A DNA stretch of 64,000 nucleotides from Acheta domesticus (GCA_031308135.1 JAHLJT010000631.1:36457579-36521578); one strand, 5' to 3'; numbered from the stretch's first letter, positions 51,201-62,000 are shown. Program-made: numbers and translations. The notes: generated by a model not told the origin, from the letters alone.

Positions 51201-53685
51201 TACTACTACTTCTTCTTCTTCTACTACTACTTCTTCTTCTTCTACTACTACTTCTTCTTCTTCTACTACTACTTCTTCTTCTTCTACTACTACTTCTTCT
51301 TCTTCTACTACTACTTCTTCTTCTTCTACTACTACTTCTTCTTCTACTACTACTACTTCTTCTTCTACTACTACTACTTCTTCTTCTACTACTACTACTT
51401 CTTCTTCTACTACTACTACTTCTTCTTCTACTACTACTACTTCTTCTTCTACTACTACTACTTCTTCTTCTACTACTACTACTTCTTCTTCTACTACTAC
51501 TACTTCTTCTTCTTCTACTACTACTACTTCTTCTTCTTCTACTACTACTACTTCTTCTTCTTCTACTACTACTACTTCTTCTTCTTCTACTACTACTACT
51601 TCTTCTTCTTCTACTACTACTACTTCTTCTTCTTCTACTACTACTACTTCTTCTTCTTCTACTACTACTACTTCTTCTTCTTCTACTACTACTACTACTA
51701 CTTCTTCTTCTTCTACTGCTTCTTCTACTTCTTCTACTGCTTCTTCTACTTCTTCTACTACTACTTCTTCTACTACTGCTTCTTCTACTTCTTCTACTAC
51801 TGCTTCTTCTACTTCTTCTACTACTGCTTCTTCTACTTCTTCTACTTCTTCTTCTTCTTCTTCTACCACTACTTCTTCTTCTACTACTTCTACGACTACT
51901 ACTTCTTCTTCTTCTACTTCTAATTCTCGTGTTAACGTCCAGATGTGCGTGTTCGTGCCGCAGCCTAAATCGTCGTCGGTGGAGGACGTGAGTCCTCGCC
52001 CGCCGGCGACGCCCAGCGGCGGCGGCGGCGGCGGAGGCGGCGGAGGCGGCGAGGGCGCGGAGGGCGCGGGCGAGGGCGGGGAGGCGACAGCGGCGACGGC
52101 GGCGGCGCCGCGCGCCCGCTCCCTCTCCACGGGGCAGCTCCCGGACGCCGCCCCCGCCGCCACCACCCCCGCGCCCCCGAAGGAGCCCGAGCCCATGGTG
52201 CACTGCCCGCGCGGCCCCGCCTGCGCCGGCCTGCTGCCCGCCTCGCGCCTCCTGCAGCACCTGCAGGTAAGCGCCTCCGCGGCTGAGTTGGCTCAGAGCT
52301 CGCGTCGCTGCTGTCTCTGCAGTGGCTCTCACCGCAATGGCATGGGAGCCATGCACCCCCCAAAAGGTCTACAGTTTTCGTTTGATTCCTTCATTTGACA
52401 GAATTGATTTAAACATTTGTTTATGGAATCTCAAATAGAATTTATTATGTAATTATTTTAACAGTAATATTGTGTAGTACCATATGTACGCTACAAAAAC
52501 AATATACATTATAATAACAAATAAGTTTATTATTTATCATAAATGTATGACGGCCCCCTCCAAAATGATCTACTGGATCCGCCCCTGCTCATCAGGAAGT
52601 CTTCGACACTAGCTAGATAGCTTGGGCGAATTCAGCGGCTGTCTGAAGGAAAATTTCAGCGACCGGCTGCTCTGATCAGTAGTTTCCCGTGTTATATATT
52701 TTAAATATCAATGAAGTAGTATCCTAACAAACGGGCAAAGGACCGCGCACTACCATTTCTTCCTCATCCTTGACCCCTCCTCTCACGTTTTGCGCACACA
52801 GTTACATGCATTACTCTACCCCACGTGTTCAGAGATCAGTCTTGCGCGCGGAGTGTGTCCGCTGGGGGAGATTACTGGAGGAGGAAATCTCTCGAGAGCC
52901 GGCGTGTAGGTCGGCGCCGGATCTTATCATGCAGCGGTTGAGGAAAACCGCAAACTCTAGGGATAACACTTTCATTATGCTAATGGGAATTATAACTGTT
53001 AACGATAGCTGTTGATGTGGCCGGAAACGCCCGTCAAATGTGGGGTAAATGAAACGACCGCGAAGTACGTTTCCTTCGAGTTCTCTTGTTTTCCTCATTC
53101 CATCATCTTCACTTTAGCCATTAGAGTACAGGTGTTTCAGAATAAATGTTACAAACTTCTATGATGTATAAAGGGATGGAAAATGATCACGTTTGCCAAT
53201 AAACACGTAGCGGGAAATTTCTACACGTGACATTCCCTGATGTCAATCTCTAACGTATTCAATCTGCATTAACTATAGTAAGACTAGATTAGCAGAGCAG
53301 TAGCAAAAACGATAACACTACTCTAAGCGCATACTCTTCTCCTCACACTGGTCGGAACGAGGTTTGCAGACGCTCTACAAACCGCGTTGGTCCGATACCC
53401 AAGCACGTCTCGAGTCGCAGAGGAAGATGAGGAGACTCGCACGCACGAAACGTGAACGAGACTCTCAGCAACGCTGTAAAAGCGAACGCCAGGGCAGAAA
53501 GGTTGGAACGAATCACTACTTAATGAAAGTGGATTTGGGGAAACAATAATTTGCTATCTGAATTTATTTAAAGTCAACTGATTTGAATAGAAATGGAAGA
53601 AAAAAATTGCTGCTGAACAAATCTAAAACCAAAATTACCCCTGATTTCAGTATGGGCGTCTGTGTGAATTAAGTTTGTTTGTTTT

Positions 53686-53716
<31 letters not shown>

Positions 53717-54416
53717 TTCATTTATTTATTTGGGATGCATTACTTCATCACAAGACGATTTCATTTGAATTGTATACCAAAACTGACAATTGAAACTTTC
53801 GGTGGACGACGTACAAGGGAATCCACCTGACGAAACAAGGCGCCCTAGAAACCTGGAGGATGAATTGGACCTCGCTCAAACATGATGCTCATGTGGGGCC
53901 TCTGTGCACAGGAGGCGCACGAGGGGCCGCTGGTCCAGTACTTCGTGGGCGGCGCGGGAGCCTGCGTCGACGTCCGCGCTGGCGGTGCGCGCGCCTGCGC
54001 CCGGCGCGCCCGAGACGGTGGCGCTCACCACGGCGGCCGGCGGCACCCTCTTCGTGTGCGCCGCCACCGCGCCGGCGACGCCCGCCGCCGGCCCCGCGCC
54101 GCGCCGCGGGCGCCTGCTGTGGCTGTGGGCGCTGGGCGACGCGCGCCCGCCCGCCGCGCTGCTGGTGGCCGCCCCGGCCGAGGGCGAGGGCGAGGGGGAC
54201 GCCGCCCCGCAGCCCGCGCCCGTCTTCCCGCTGAGCGCGCCCTGGGCCGAGGTGGTGGCGAGCGAGCGCTGCCTGCGGGTGGACGCCCCCGCCGGCGCAG
54301 ACGACGCGCCGCTGCTGCTCAGGGTGCAGCTGGCGGACAAGGCCTCCCCCGCCCCCGCTGCCGCCCCCGCCGTGGCCCCCGCACCGGCCCCCGCCGCGCT
54401 CACGGCGGTTGGCTAG
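40778..54416 (+). CDS. SIAH/SINA-like RING E3 ubiquitin ligase, partial gene model, three visible exons
   Basis: It likely encodes an E3 ubiquitin ligase: the RING recruits an E2 and the C-terminal TRAF-like domain binds substrate or partner. Exon A (40778-41227) carries the RING; exon B (51943-52266) a low-complexity linker and a C...C...H segment; exon C (53912-54416) a TRAF-like domain and stop. All junctions are phase 0 with GTGAGT and GTAAGC donors and CAG acceptors, which supports the model. The first coding exon must lie upstream and was not found. The exons are extremely GC-rich while the introns (10.7 and 1.6 kb) are AT-rich and full of transposons. Exon C needs a one-base frame change (see that entry). 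Domain order resembles insect SINA-like proteins distinct from SIAH1 itself; I do not assign a symbol. Confidence 0.7.
41200..42195 (+). repeat. tandem repeat duplicating an exon end and its 5' splice site, unit 189-200 bp
   Basis: The junction CTGCTGCCG/GTGAGTGGCTCC at 41228 recurs as CTGCTG/GTGAGTTGCCC at 41417 and 41606, CTG/GTGAGTTGCCC at 41804 and GCCG/GCGAGTGACCC at 42004, spaced 189, 189, 198 and 200 bp. Each is followed by CTCCCTCGCCTCAATAACC-like DNA, CCAAGGACCAAGT, and CTTGGCATTAGCATA. A decayed sixth partial unit ends near 42195. The first unit includes true exon sequence, so the array arose from the exon A/intron border. Confidence 0.92.
42196..42995. other. intronic AT-rich spacer, nothing recognised
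   Basis: Only short unrecognised frames occur. It lies inside the presumed first visible intron of the RING gene. Confidence 0.5.
42996..43053 (+). repeat. (AAT)n microsatellite
   Basis: About 58 bp of AAT repeats with one interruption (AATCATAAT). Confidence 0.95.
43190..43812 (+). pseudogene. LINE reverse-transcriptase 3' remnant ending in an AAT tail
   Basis: Broken frames read FFKYLGIIFARKLVCEKHVN, then LSIVRPLLEYGALC, LNRIQKRACKLTFLERVSLE and FSFINRTVKKWNKLHAQ. The order YLG..., RPLLEYGA, ...IQ..A.. and F.NRT...WN.LP-like is the standard C-terminal part of CR1/Jockey-type LINE polymerases. It is 5'-truncated, with frameshifts, and ends in AAT repeats, as for a dead-on-arrival insertion. 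Confidence 0.75.
44035..44158 (+). repeat. interspersed repeat, partner of 4660-4795
   Basis: About 120 bp matching the reverse complement of 4660-4795 with scattered substitutions. Unknown family; no Pol III boxes are obvious. Confidence 0.7.
44490..48224 (+). mobile_element. Dong/R4-like LINE with restriction-like endonuclease, between (TAA)n runs
   Basis: (AAT)n at 44490-44528 and 48162-48224 bracket a 3.6 kb element. The 5' leader (44529-45185) starts CTCCACCTAGGGAGTACACG. A single ORF encodes reverse transcriptase, then a zinc motif, then a restriction-like endonuclease. The Dong family is known to insert specifically into TAA repeats and R4/Dong elements carry this endonuclease type, so position and domain order agree. 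The copy has a stop and at least one frameshift but is otherwise long and well preserved. Confidence 0.85.
45190..48058 (+). pseudogene. RLE-type LINE polyprotein (reverse transcriptase plus endonuclease)
   Basis: The N-terminal part includes LDITEINHIIYATGYLV and PPWMNRIMKRIADTRREI, broken by an in-frame TAA at about 45362. Reverse transcriptase motifs: NWKSPGIDKIQIYWIKKL (about 45815), KNYRPITCLPVLYKL (about 45995), IDYQKAFDSVPHDW (about 46212), IFQGDSLSPLLFC (about 46397) and the catalytic YMDDLKVFA (about 46527). A one-base frameshift at about 46107 separates the two halves. After these come CRICLEQVETIDHIVSAC (a CCHC zinc motif, about 47493) and KPDIVIRDLAKKSCLLIDVA (about 47752) with downstream KEAEKRLKYKSL, the PD-x-D-x-K pattern of the restriction-like endonuclease. 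It ends at TAG 48056-48058. Confidence 0.88.
48225..49079. other. intronic spacer, nothing recognised
   Basis: The stretch 48225-48290 (GGCGAGGCTCAGGCCATAGG) looks like the tail of another repeat. The plus frame 48690-49022 has no recognisable domain. Confidence 0.4.
49080..49162 (+). repeat. 31-bp tandem repeat, 2.7 units
   Basis: CTGGCACAGGTCGGCGCAAT followed by TGAGAAGTGTG starts at 49080, 49111 and 49142; the third copy is partial. Confidence 0.92.
49163..51097. other. intronic spacer with a small GC-rich patch at 49300-49445
   Basis: No exon could be supported; the GC-rich patch is open in several frames but has no recognisable product. Confidence 0.45.
50283..50295. promoter_or_regulatory. 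NRF-1-like palindrome
   Basis: CTGCGCATGCGCG matches the NRF-1/Ewg consensus and is preceded by GGCGCCAGAAGCGC. It is an isolated site inside the presumed RING-gene intron, so its role is unclear. Confidence 0.3.
51098..51930 (+). repeat. 830-bp TTC/TAC compound microsatellite
   Basis: Blocks of two to four TTC alternate with three to six TAC (read TTCTTCTTCTACTACTAC) almost without interruption, becoming less regular from about 51710 with TGC and single TAC triplets. It ends about 12 bp before the exon B acceptor. Serine/threonine frames on plus and SRRRSSS frames on minus are products of the repeat. Confidence 0.97.
51943..52266 (+). CDS. exon B of RING E3 ligase: linker and zinc-like segment
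   Basis: 108 codons between GTCCAG and GTAAGC, phase 0 at both ends. It starts MCVFVPQPKSSSVEDV, then a run of Gly and Ala (GGGGGGGGGG), SLSTGQLPDAAP, and ends VHCPRGPACAGLLPASRLLQ HLQ, resembling the start of the zinc-binding region that follows the RING in SIAH relatives. The acceptor immediately follows the long TTC/TAC microsatellite, which supplies pyrimidines. Confidence 0.7.
52593..52965 (+). mobile_element. SINE copy 5, 5'-truncated
   Basis: It begins in the body (TTCGACACTAGCTAG), then CGAATTCAGCGGCTGTCTGA, CTGCTCTGATCAGTAGTTTC, GGACCGCGCAC, GGTCGGCGCCGGAT and GCAGCGGTTGAGG, the family order seen at 14292 and 28275. It lies in the intron between exons B and C of the RING gene. Confidence 0.78.
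52966..53911. other. intron DNA with a (TTTA)n run at 53687-53731
   Basis: The remainder of the second visible intron of the RING gene. The (TTTA)n run is about 45 bp with one change. Nothing else is recognised. Confidence 0.6.
53912..54416 (+). CDS. exon C of RING E3 ligase: TRAF/SINA-like domain, apparent one-base frame break
   Basis: The acceptor GTGCACAG leads in phase 0 to EAHEGPLVQYFVGGAGACVD, a typical domain opening. The continuation ETVALTTAAGGTLFVCAA, RRGRLLWLWALGDARP, PVFPLSAPWAEVVASERCLR and LLLRVQLADK is clearly domain-like but lies one base ahead in frame; the switch falls at about 53970-53995. Reading straight on gives an arginine-rich string, a typical wrong-frame product in GC-rich DNA. 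The frame ends with TAG at 54414-54416 after a Pro/Ala tail. Either the assembly has one extra base, or the gene is mutated, or a tiny splice event exists; a sequencing error is my preferred reading. Confidence 0.6.
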
Positions 54417-57400
54417 CCCCCGCGCGCACCGACGCCCAGCGGTGATTGGCGACCCAGTGATCAGTGCGCCCCGCCCCGCCCCGCCCGGCTCTTCGGCCGG
54501 AAGATGCTTTCGTCTGAGGCGAAACCGAAGAGGTGCGCGAGCCCAAACAGCTGTGTGAACGGCGGGAAATCGCCCTTTAAAGTGTAGCGTGATTAAGGTG
54601 ATTAACGTGATTCACATGTGCCTAGGACACGCAGAGTTCCTGGCTAAGTGCTACCTTTGATCAACGAAGTCCTTGGGACATGTTTTATCCGCCTGCACCG
54701 TCTCCTTTCACACTCTTGTAGTTCTTCGCAACCTACACATCCTGCCTCCGAATGATCCGCGGAACCTTTACCTTCCTGATTCTCCCAGTTTCTCTTTGTG
54801 ACTCTCATCGTTTATTTATTATTTTAATGGGCGTCACACGCTGAATGTCAATATAAGGACGTCACTGTAGCTTCGTCTGCGGGTCACGTCCTTCGCGACG
54901 TCCCAGCGCCCAACGCTCCGCGCCAGCGCTGTCACCCGGCAGCTCTGCGCTTGCGCAAGGCTGTGCTCGTGATGGGGGCAATTGTACCACCTTTGTAACC
55001 TTTCCTTCCGAAACATTGCCGCGATACTGAAAGTAGGTTGCCGGCTTCCTCGTTATGTAATATCAAAAGGCGGCGTTTTCTCAAGGAACGCGGGAAGTGG
55101 GAATGCTTATATACATTTCCTTCGTTGTTTTCCTACCTAAGTCACGAAACGGTTTTCCGTGTCGCGAAATCGTTGGCGTCCAAGAGGGCAGTTTCGACGC
55201 GTGCCGCACGTCGATTGTTGAAGGGTGCGTTGGACAGCGATTACGGATTTCAAGGAACCGCCGCCGGCACCGCCTCCGTCTTCGCACGGAGAAAGCAAAA
55301 GCTGTTCGGAGAAAGTCGGCGCGATTACTCATGTCCCCGCTGCGATTGCGTCGATGAGCGGCTACTGACTACGGTTCGGAACGGAACTGGATGGGAAGAT
55401 TCGGCCACGGAAATCCAATGCATTTGCAGTGTCTATTTAAACGTTGCGTGTCCATACTTTCGGACATCGGCATACACAACTGGATCATTTGCAGATTTTA
55501 TAATTAATTTGTCAAAATATTTACGAAATCAGTTTTTAAAACTTTATTATAACAGTATGATGGGTTGTCCATTTAAATTCGGACATCGAAGTACTTCGAG
55601 AAAATACCTTCGCAAAAAAAAATGTTTGAAATATCAATAAAAATTTAATATTTTCTATTATTGTGCTATCAATTTGCAATCAAATTAATTCATTGATTGA
55701 TTATTCAATCAATAGAAGTGGTTTGATTGATTTTAATAGCCGTGTGATTTTTCAATCAAATCCTTAAAATCTGAGCACCCCTTGTAATGAAATCCTTGGG
55801 CGCGCCTTTGCACTCCGACATGGCATGTTGTGAGCAGATAGTACTTGAAACAGTGTAATGTGTACATTATTACATTGCGGTTATCATACCTCTTTGGAAG
55901 CCACTGAAAAATCAGGTAGCTGATAAGAGGTAATGCTGATCGGTTTACTAAAGCTGAATCGCCTAGAAGAAAAAAAAATTCACTCTGCATGCGCTGAAAT
56001 ATTGATTGCTATGCCCTCTCCATAACTCGGTTGCAGCCAGTTGCATCTTCTCCCGTCATTCAATTTGATATCGGCGTGCTTTCAGTCTCGGTGACAGTTG
56101 ATTCTCTTCGAGCCCGACCGCGCGCCAGTACTGGGCGCCAGTCCCTGGGCTGAGCGGACCGTTGCTTAACCCCCAATCCCTCGCAACCCCGCTCACCACC
56201 CGCACTCGTTGATGGGCGAGGAGTGAGAGTATTATGAGGAGGTCACGTCCCATTCGTCTCGCGAGACAAGCCTCTCTTTCAAGTGTTTTACAATAGGTAG
56301 GGAACGGTAGGTGTAACAATAGGTAGCGGAACGGTGCGTAAAGACAAGTTTTACTGAGAAGAGGCTTTCCGAACGTCTTTAAATAAATAGCTTTACATCA
56401 AGGTTCATTCTGTTCATTGTTCGTGTGTATTCCTTGCTATTTTCTAGTTTAATTAAGAGCATTGTCGTGAAATGGCCTACTTCTTTTAACACATGCCTTC
56501 ATACCAGATATTACAACAAAAAATGCCGGTGACTTTTAACTTCAGGAAAAATGTTATTTAAGCTTTACGGATCTTTTAAGACTTGCACACTGCGTTGCAT
56601 CCATTTTTATGAAAACCTTTTTAGACTTTCTGTGTTTATTTCAAGGCAATTCAGTTGTGTAATGAAATACTAATTTATGATCCTTTGAGTAGGGAAAAAA
56701 GATGTATTTTTATAAACTTGAATTAACAAAAAAAATTATTTGAACATGGCCAGGGGGAAGAAGAGATATTTTTGAGAACCAAACTATCAAGAGTTAAATT
56801 GTCTTATATTCACAAAAAACAAAAGGAAAGATATCTACAAATAAGTGTTTTAATACTTTAGAAAAGCTATACACCTACAAAAAATGTACAATGTATTTAC
56901 ATGATAGTTCATAATTATCACTGAAAATAAATGTTAAGGGGAAAATTGAATCTGGGATTTAAACTCTCTTCACTGTCCAGGCCACGCTACATCAAAAATG
57001 TCATATACAGTTTTTACTGTTTTTTGACAAATAAATAAATAAAAAAATAAAAACATTTCAGTCAACATTCATGCCATTCATTCAAGTTAAGAAATGTTGT
57101 CATATACATTAACCTACAAATGTTTGATGCAGAGTAATTCAGGCAAGGGAAAGCATTGTAGTACTAGCTATGAAAGACTCAGACTTCACTAAGTGAATGG
57201 ATAGCAGGCCTGTGGATGGAGGAGGGGGGGAGGCAGCCAGAATGTGGCCCCAGGACCATGGAGCTTAAGAAGGCTAATGAAGTTAAACAAGGCGATTTAA
57301 TTCATTTAATTTTATCATACCTCACCTTGTTCAATTTTGCAAGGTAACACACATTCAAAATTAAATCAGTGCATACAGGATGTGGGCCACAGTGTCTCAT

Positions 57401-57587
57401 GATCTGAGATGCCTTGCATTCGGGATAGCAGACTAAAACAGTGGACAGTTGAGTGGTAAAAGAAATGTCTTATCTAAGTATAATTGACTTTGAAAAAAAA
57501 AATTATCTACAGGTGTGTGTGTGCGTGCATGTGAATTTATTTCAAAATTTTAGAACTCAAATCACGTAAACAAGATTTGTAAAGCAC
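54417..57587. other. 3' flank of RING gene and intergenic DNA
   Basis: GC-rich DNA continues to about 54550 as probable 3' UTR. The plus frame 55038-55640 (200 codons) crosses a GC-rich patch but is not recognised. Two similar small inverted repeats, TGTCCAT...TTCGGACATCG, lie at 55449 and 55566. From about 56350 the DNA is AT-rich with no supported feature, though it could be the 3' UTR of a minus-strand transcript ending the frame at 57588. Confidence 0.4.
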
Positions 57588-57791
57588 TCAAAGCTGTATT
57601 TCACACAAAGAAAGCAGTTCTGTTGGAATTATTTCTTCCTGTGGATTTGCCATCAATAGTATATAGTTTAACTGATTAGATTCAGTTCCATTATCTGAGC
57701 CTATGTGATTATTGCAATCAGTGGCATAACGTTCACGCCCGCAAGGGCAGAGGCAATGTGGGCTGGCCCTGGAAAAAGACCTGTTTTTAGG
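57588..57791 (-). CDS. possible terminal coding exon, unrecognised
   Basis: On minus, the pyrimidine-rich acceptor AAACTTTCAG is followed by 67 codons and a TGA. The peptide contains SPHCLCPCGRERYATDC and ends IIPTELLSLCEIQL, with an even amino-acid mix unlike noise. A second possible exon upstream (58222-58312, after TATTTTTCAG) reads FLNLGPSLHEKCICVHEHKL; its phase does not join cleanly unless a weak downstream donor is used. I do not recognise a protein. It could be a separate small gene or chance. Confidence 0.25.
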   Translation of the reverse strand, partial: PKNRSFSRASPHCLCPCGRERYATDCNNHIGSDNGTESNQLNYILLMANPQEEIIPTELLSLCEIQL

Positions 57792-59002
57792 CTGAAAGTT
57801 TTGTGATTGTAAGAATTGCAAGCATAAGGTTTAGTAATTGTCTATAGTAATCATAGACTGATATGAAATTGTTAAAGGATATTCTTATTATTTACGGTAC
57901 TAAAACTACTTGTGTTATATATACACTTAGATAAAAGTTTTCCGGGCAGACCCACACTCATTTTGTTATGCTACTAATTACAATTGTTTATTAATTGAAT
58001 GGTAATGCAACTTTCTTTTAAATTTCTTGATTTTGACTTTAAATAAGATAAATTATAGATAAATATTAAAAATCACTAAAGATTCTGTAGTTCCAATTAC
58101 AACCAATCAAATTGTTGTAGGTATTTGTGATAAGCGTGTTGTGACAAGCTGTCATGTAATTCTTATATGAAGAGTTAATTTATAATAAAAAAATATACAT
58201 TTTTTTGCCTCTTTAATTCACCTTCAGTTGATTTTTCAGTCATGTCATCTAACTTATGTTCGTGTACACATATACATTTTTCATGCAATGATGGTCCTAA
58301 ATTCAGAAAACCCTGAAAAATACTTGGAACCAAATGCAATGTTAATAAAATTTTAGAAATTGCTCTATATTGTGTTTTCATGGCTTTCTTAAATAATTAT
58401 AGCTCTCATGCTCACAATCAGATTAATTTAAATTCTTCTTACAATAAAAAGATTTTGGAAGTAGGTTAGAACTGAAAATATAGGTTTGGTGGGATGGGAT
58501 GGGAGGGTGAGGTGGGACATGGTGGATCTAAATGGGTGAGATCAGGAGAGGTGAGATTGATGGAAGGAGTAGGACTGGGCAGGATACACTATAGAGAGAA
58601 TCCATTCCTTTCCATACAATACACCAGGGAAGTGTCTTAGGCCTCCTATTAAAAATTGCATTTATGTTGGTTGCAACCACATAACTGGGAAAAAAAAGAA
58701 AGGGGATAACATTTCCAGCATTGTTATGATTGTGGCGAGTACAATTTGTTTTCATTTGTTTCAAGCTGTAGCTCTTACTACCAACATAAAATCTGTTGCT
58801 AGCACACTCACCAGCAAGGTACCACTGCAGACAGACTTTCCTGGTGCACTGTAGTAAATTTTTGCAACACTTCAGAATGATTATCTTATGGAAGATTCTA
58901 CAGTGTGAATAATTTAAAATAATTTAATAAAAAGCTTCACAAGGTTAAAAAGATATGTACACAATGTATTTGGATTATTACAGATTCTTAGTTAACAAGT
59001 CA

Positions 59003-62000
59003 TTATGTTTTGTCTTCCTCATTAAAACATTTGGTTTCATCTTCATTGCCATTTTCAGATTCACTTGGTTGTTTAACTTCAATTGGCAGTAGATCACCCC
59101 AGTGAGAAGCTCTAGCACACTTGTAGGTTACTCTGCAAATACAGAGTTCATCATTACAAAAAGTGTTATTGTTCGCACGAAATCAAATCATTAGTCATCT
59201 TATATTAAACAATCACAGAAAGTAACATACTTTCCATGCTTTGCTGCTGTGAAGATTATTTCCTCCAGCCTACCAGCAGATGTACACATTCGACACACCA
59301 CATGTCTCGCTCTTGGAAGAACAGGTCTAACAAGTCTTGGCCACTGGAGATCGTCCTCAGGACGAAAACCTACAGAATATGTAATGAATATTGTCCCACA
59401 GCAATTCCATAATGTAAAGAAAGAGGGGAAATATAATTAAACACAAACCTTTCTTCAATATGACATACGAAAACTTCTCCCTCAAAATTCCTGTTGATGG
59501 ATAAAAAGGGTTTGTGTATGGAACTTCAAAATTACAGGGTGTGTGATCTTCTGCAAACCTTGGGCATGGCTTGTCATGAGGACACTGGAAAATATGAGCA
59601 TACTGTATTGGTACCACTTGCTGTAACTCAAAATATCAATGTCGAAAAACCAACTTACTGGTGCAAATACATGGGCTGCTGGTTCTGATATGTTCTCCTC
59701 ATTATTATAAAATTCCAGAATGAAGTCTCTTACTTCATTGACAATCTGAAATAACGAATGTTAATAAAATGTGTTAACAGGCAAATTATTCCTTTGGCAA
59801 ATTATTTGGTGAAAAAACTTACTTGGAATCCAGCATTTGTTCCCTGCTCAATAACAACCAAATAGCCTTGAGTTTTTTTCCAAAGATTCAAAATTGTTTC
59901 AAGTCTTGATTTAAGATTTGGAAGTTCAAATAAAGAAAATGCGCTCACAACTAAATCATATTTCAGCTAAAAACAAGCAGACACTTGACACTAAAACTTT
60001 TCAGAAAATAATCAATTTATGGCCAAGATTGTATCTATACATACCGTATGTGAGGCAGGAAGAAATTGACGATAAAAGTATCCTTTACCAGAATTTTCAG
60101 CAGCCTGTTCACCATTCAAAACTAAATTAGCAAGTTCATTCATTGAAGCTGATGCATCAACACAAAAATACTCTTGCAGTGAATTTTCCCAAAAATGATT
60201 TGCAGCCCTACAAGAATTCAAGTCATTTGAGAATTACTTCAATAAAAATAAGTCAGCAAAGGAACCAACCGCTAAACCCCAAAAATCACATACCAAGTCA
60301 CTGACCCAACACCTGAACCAAAATCAAAAAGAGATTTTGGCTTAAAGTCAGGAAGTCGTAGTTTGATTTCTTTAAAAACCCGGCTTAAAACAGCATACTC
60401 TGCTGATGATCTTCCAATCAGATACACTTTAGAACGGTGGTCATTATAGTTAATTGCTTTCCACATATAGGTTTTCTGTCTCAATTGACTTAGAATCTGC
60501 TTTTCAAATCTTTTCCTAAAATCCCTTTTTTCTTCTTCTGTAACGTCTGAAGGGATATTATCTGCAAAGAAGTAGGATTTTATTCACCACATTCCTTGAA
60601 GAAACAAAACTCCACAAAATTATTTACTTGTACCTAGGTTAAAAAAAAAAAAAATAAACACCAAGGAGGAAACCCGTGAATAAATGAAACAACACACGAC
60701 AAATCAAAAAAAAGAAGGGGGGGGGGGAATGTAAGAATTGCCAAAGTGACCCAATGTTGCCTAAGTATTTATTTATGCTAAACATCTATTTTATAGGAAA
60801 ATGGAGTGATTCTATTAGTAGGGTAAAACAGAGGTAATTTTATTTCTTCACAATTGGAACCAAACTTAGACATATAACTTTGTATGTACTAGGATGTGAA
60901 TCACATTATAAACATTAAGTAAGAGAGGAAGAAAAGCCCTAATCAGTGCTCTTAAGCAAAGCAAAAGACAACGGATCCACAGAAACTAAACAGAAAACCT
61001 GATTGAGATGGGGTTCATTGCCTTTGAAGCTGTCAACAGGCATATTTAGCCGTTTCAAATGTGATTCAATTGAGAGACACCAAAACGTTTTTTAAAACAG
61101 CTAAGTGCACATGGATCAATTTCAATAGCTCCAGCAATTGCTTGTTTAAAATTCCGAACAGCAATGTAACCATTTCTCCTTTATTTAATTTTTATCTGCT
61201 GTTATGAACCATTCCATTGTGCTCCTCACAGTTTCTTATTGTAAAATCTGGTTTTATTTTTCACAAATAGAACTTTTCTTCCGTTTGTAACGGACAAAGC
61301 CATATCATTTACATATAGAAGTTGGGCAGATTCTATGATCAAAACCTTCAGAACCCATAATTAATCAGCATTGAATTTAAATTATGTGTAATTAAATGTG
61401 CTTTTTTGTCAGAGAGGTACTTCTACTCTGTTTAATGTTAGATTTTTAACACAGACTAATGCCACAAATTCCATAACAAGTTAACTATGAAAGAAAAATG
61501 TAATGAGGAAAATGAAATCAAATGCTTTCAAAAGATTTAAAAATATGCCAACAATAATGCAAGCTCTAATTTAAGCAGGTAAATAAAGGCCCATTTCGTG
61601 AACTGGAATTTACTTGTGTAAATAATAAAAAAAATCACTTAGATAACATTTAATTCATAACTCAAATGAATTTATAAGATAACAAGATTTCACGTGATAC
61701 CATTCAGCTCTACACTTATTCTCACAATAATAGCAATGCAATCACTTCAGGAAGTTTGCATACATTTGTTTACTTACATTTTTTTTCAACATGCAAGGCT
61801 GCTTGTTCGTATCTATTTCTTAATTCATCTTCTTCACAAGGAAGATGTCTCGAATTAAGGTACTGATTTAACTTTAAGCCTTGAGCTGCCAGTGCTTTCA
61901 GAGGTTGGTCTGTATAACAGCAATCAGGTAAAATGTTGCCTTAAGAAAAACATTCTCCTGTTGACACTTAAAACACGTACCTTTAAGAGCGGCATGAATA

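Noticed and set aside
51016..52398. Long Ser/Thr and Arg/Ser or Val/Glu frames of 370-446 codons
   Set aside because: They are translations of the TTC/TAC microsatellite fused to the GC-rich exon; only 51943-52266 on plus is supported as coding.
53876..54445. Minus-strand Ala/Gly/Ser frame and arginine-rich plus frame over the TRAF-like exon
   Set aside because: Wrong-frame products of very GC-rich coding DNA; the domain-like frame explains the region.
55038..55640. 200-codon plus-strand frame
   Set aside because: Begins without a strong start context, crosses a GC patch and then AT-rich DNA, and has no known domain; it also contains the repeated TGTCC inverted repeats.
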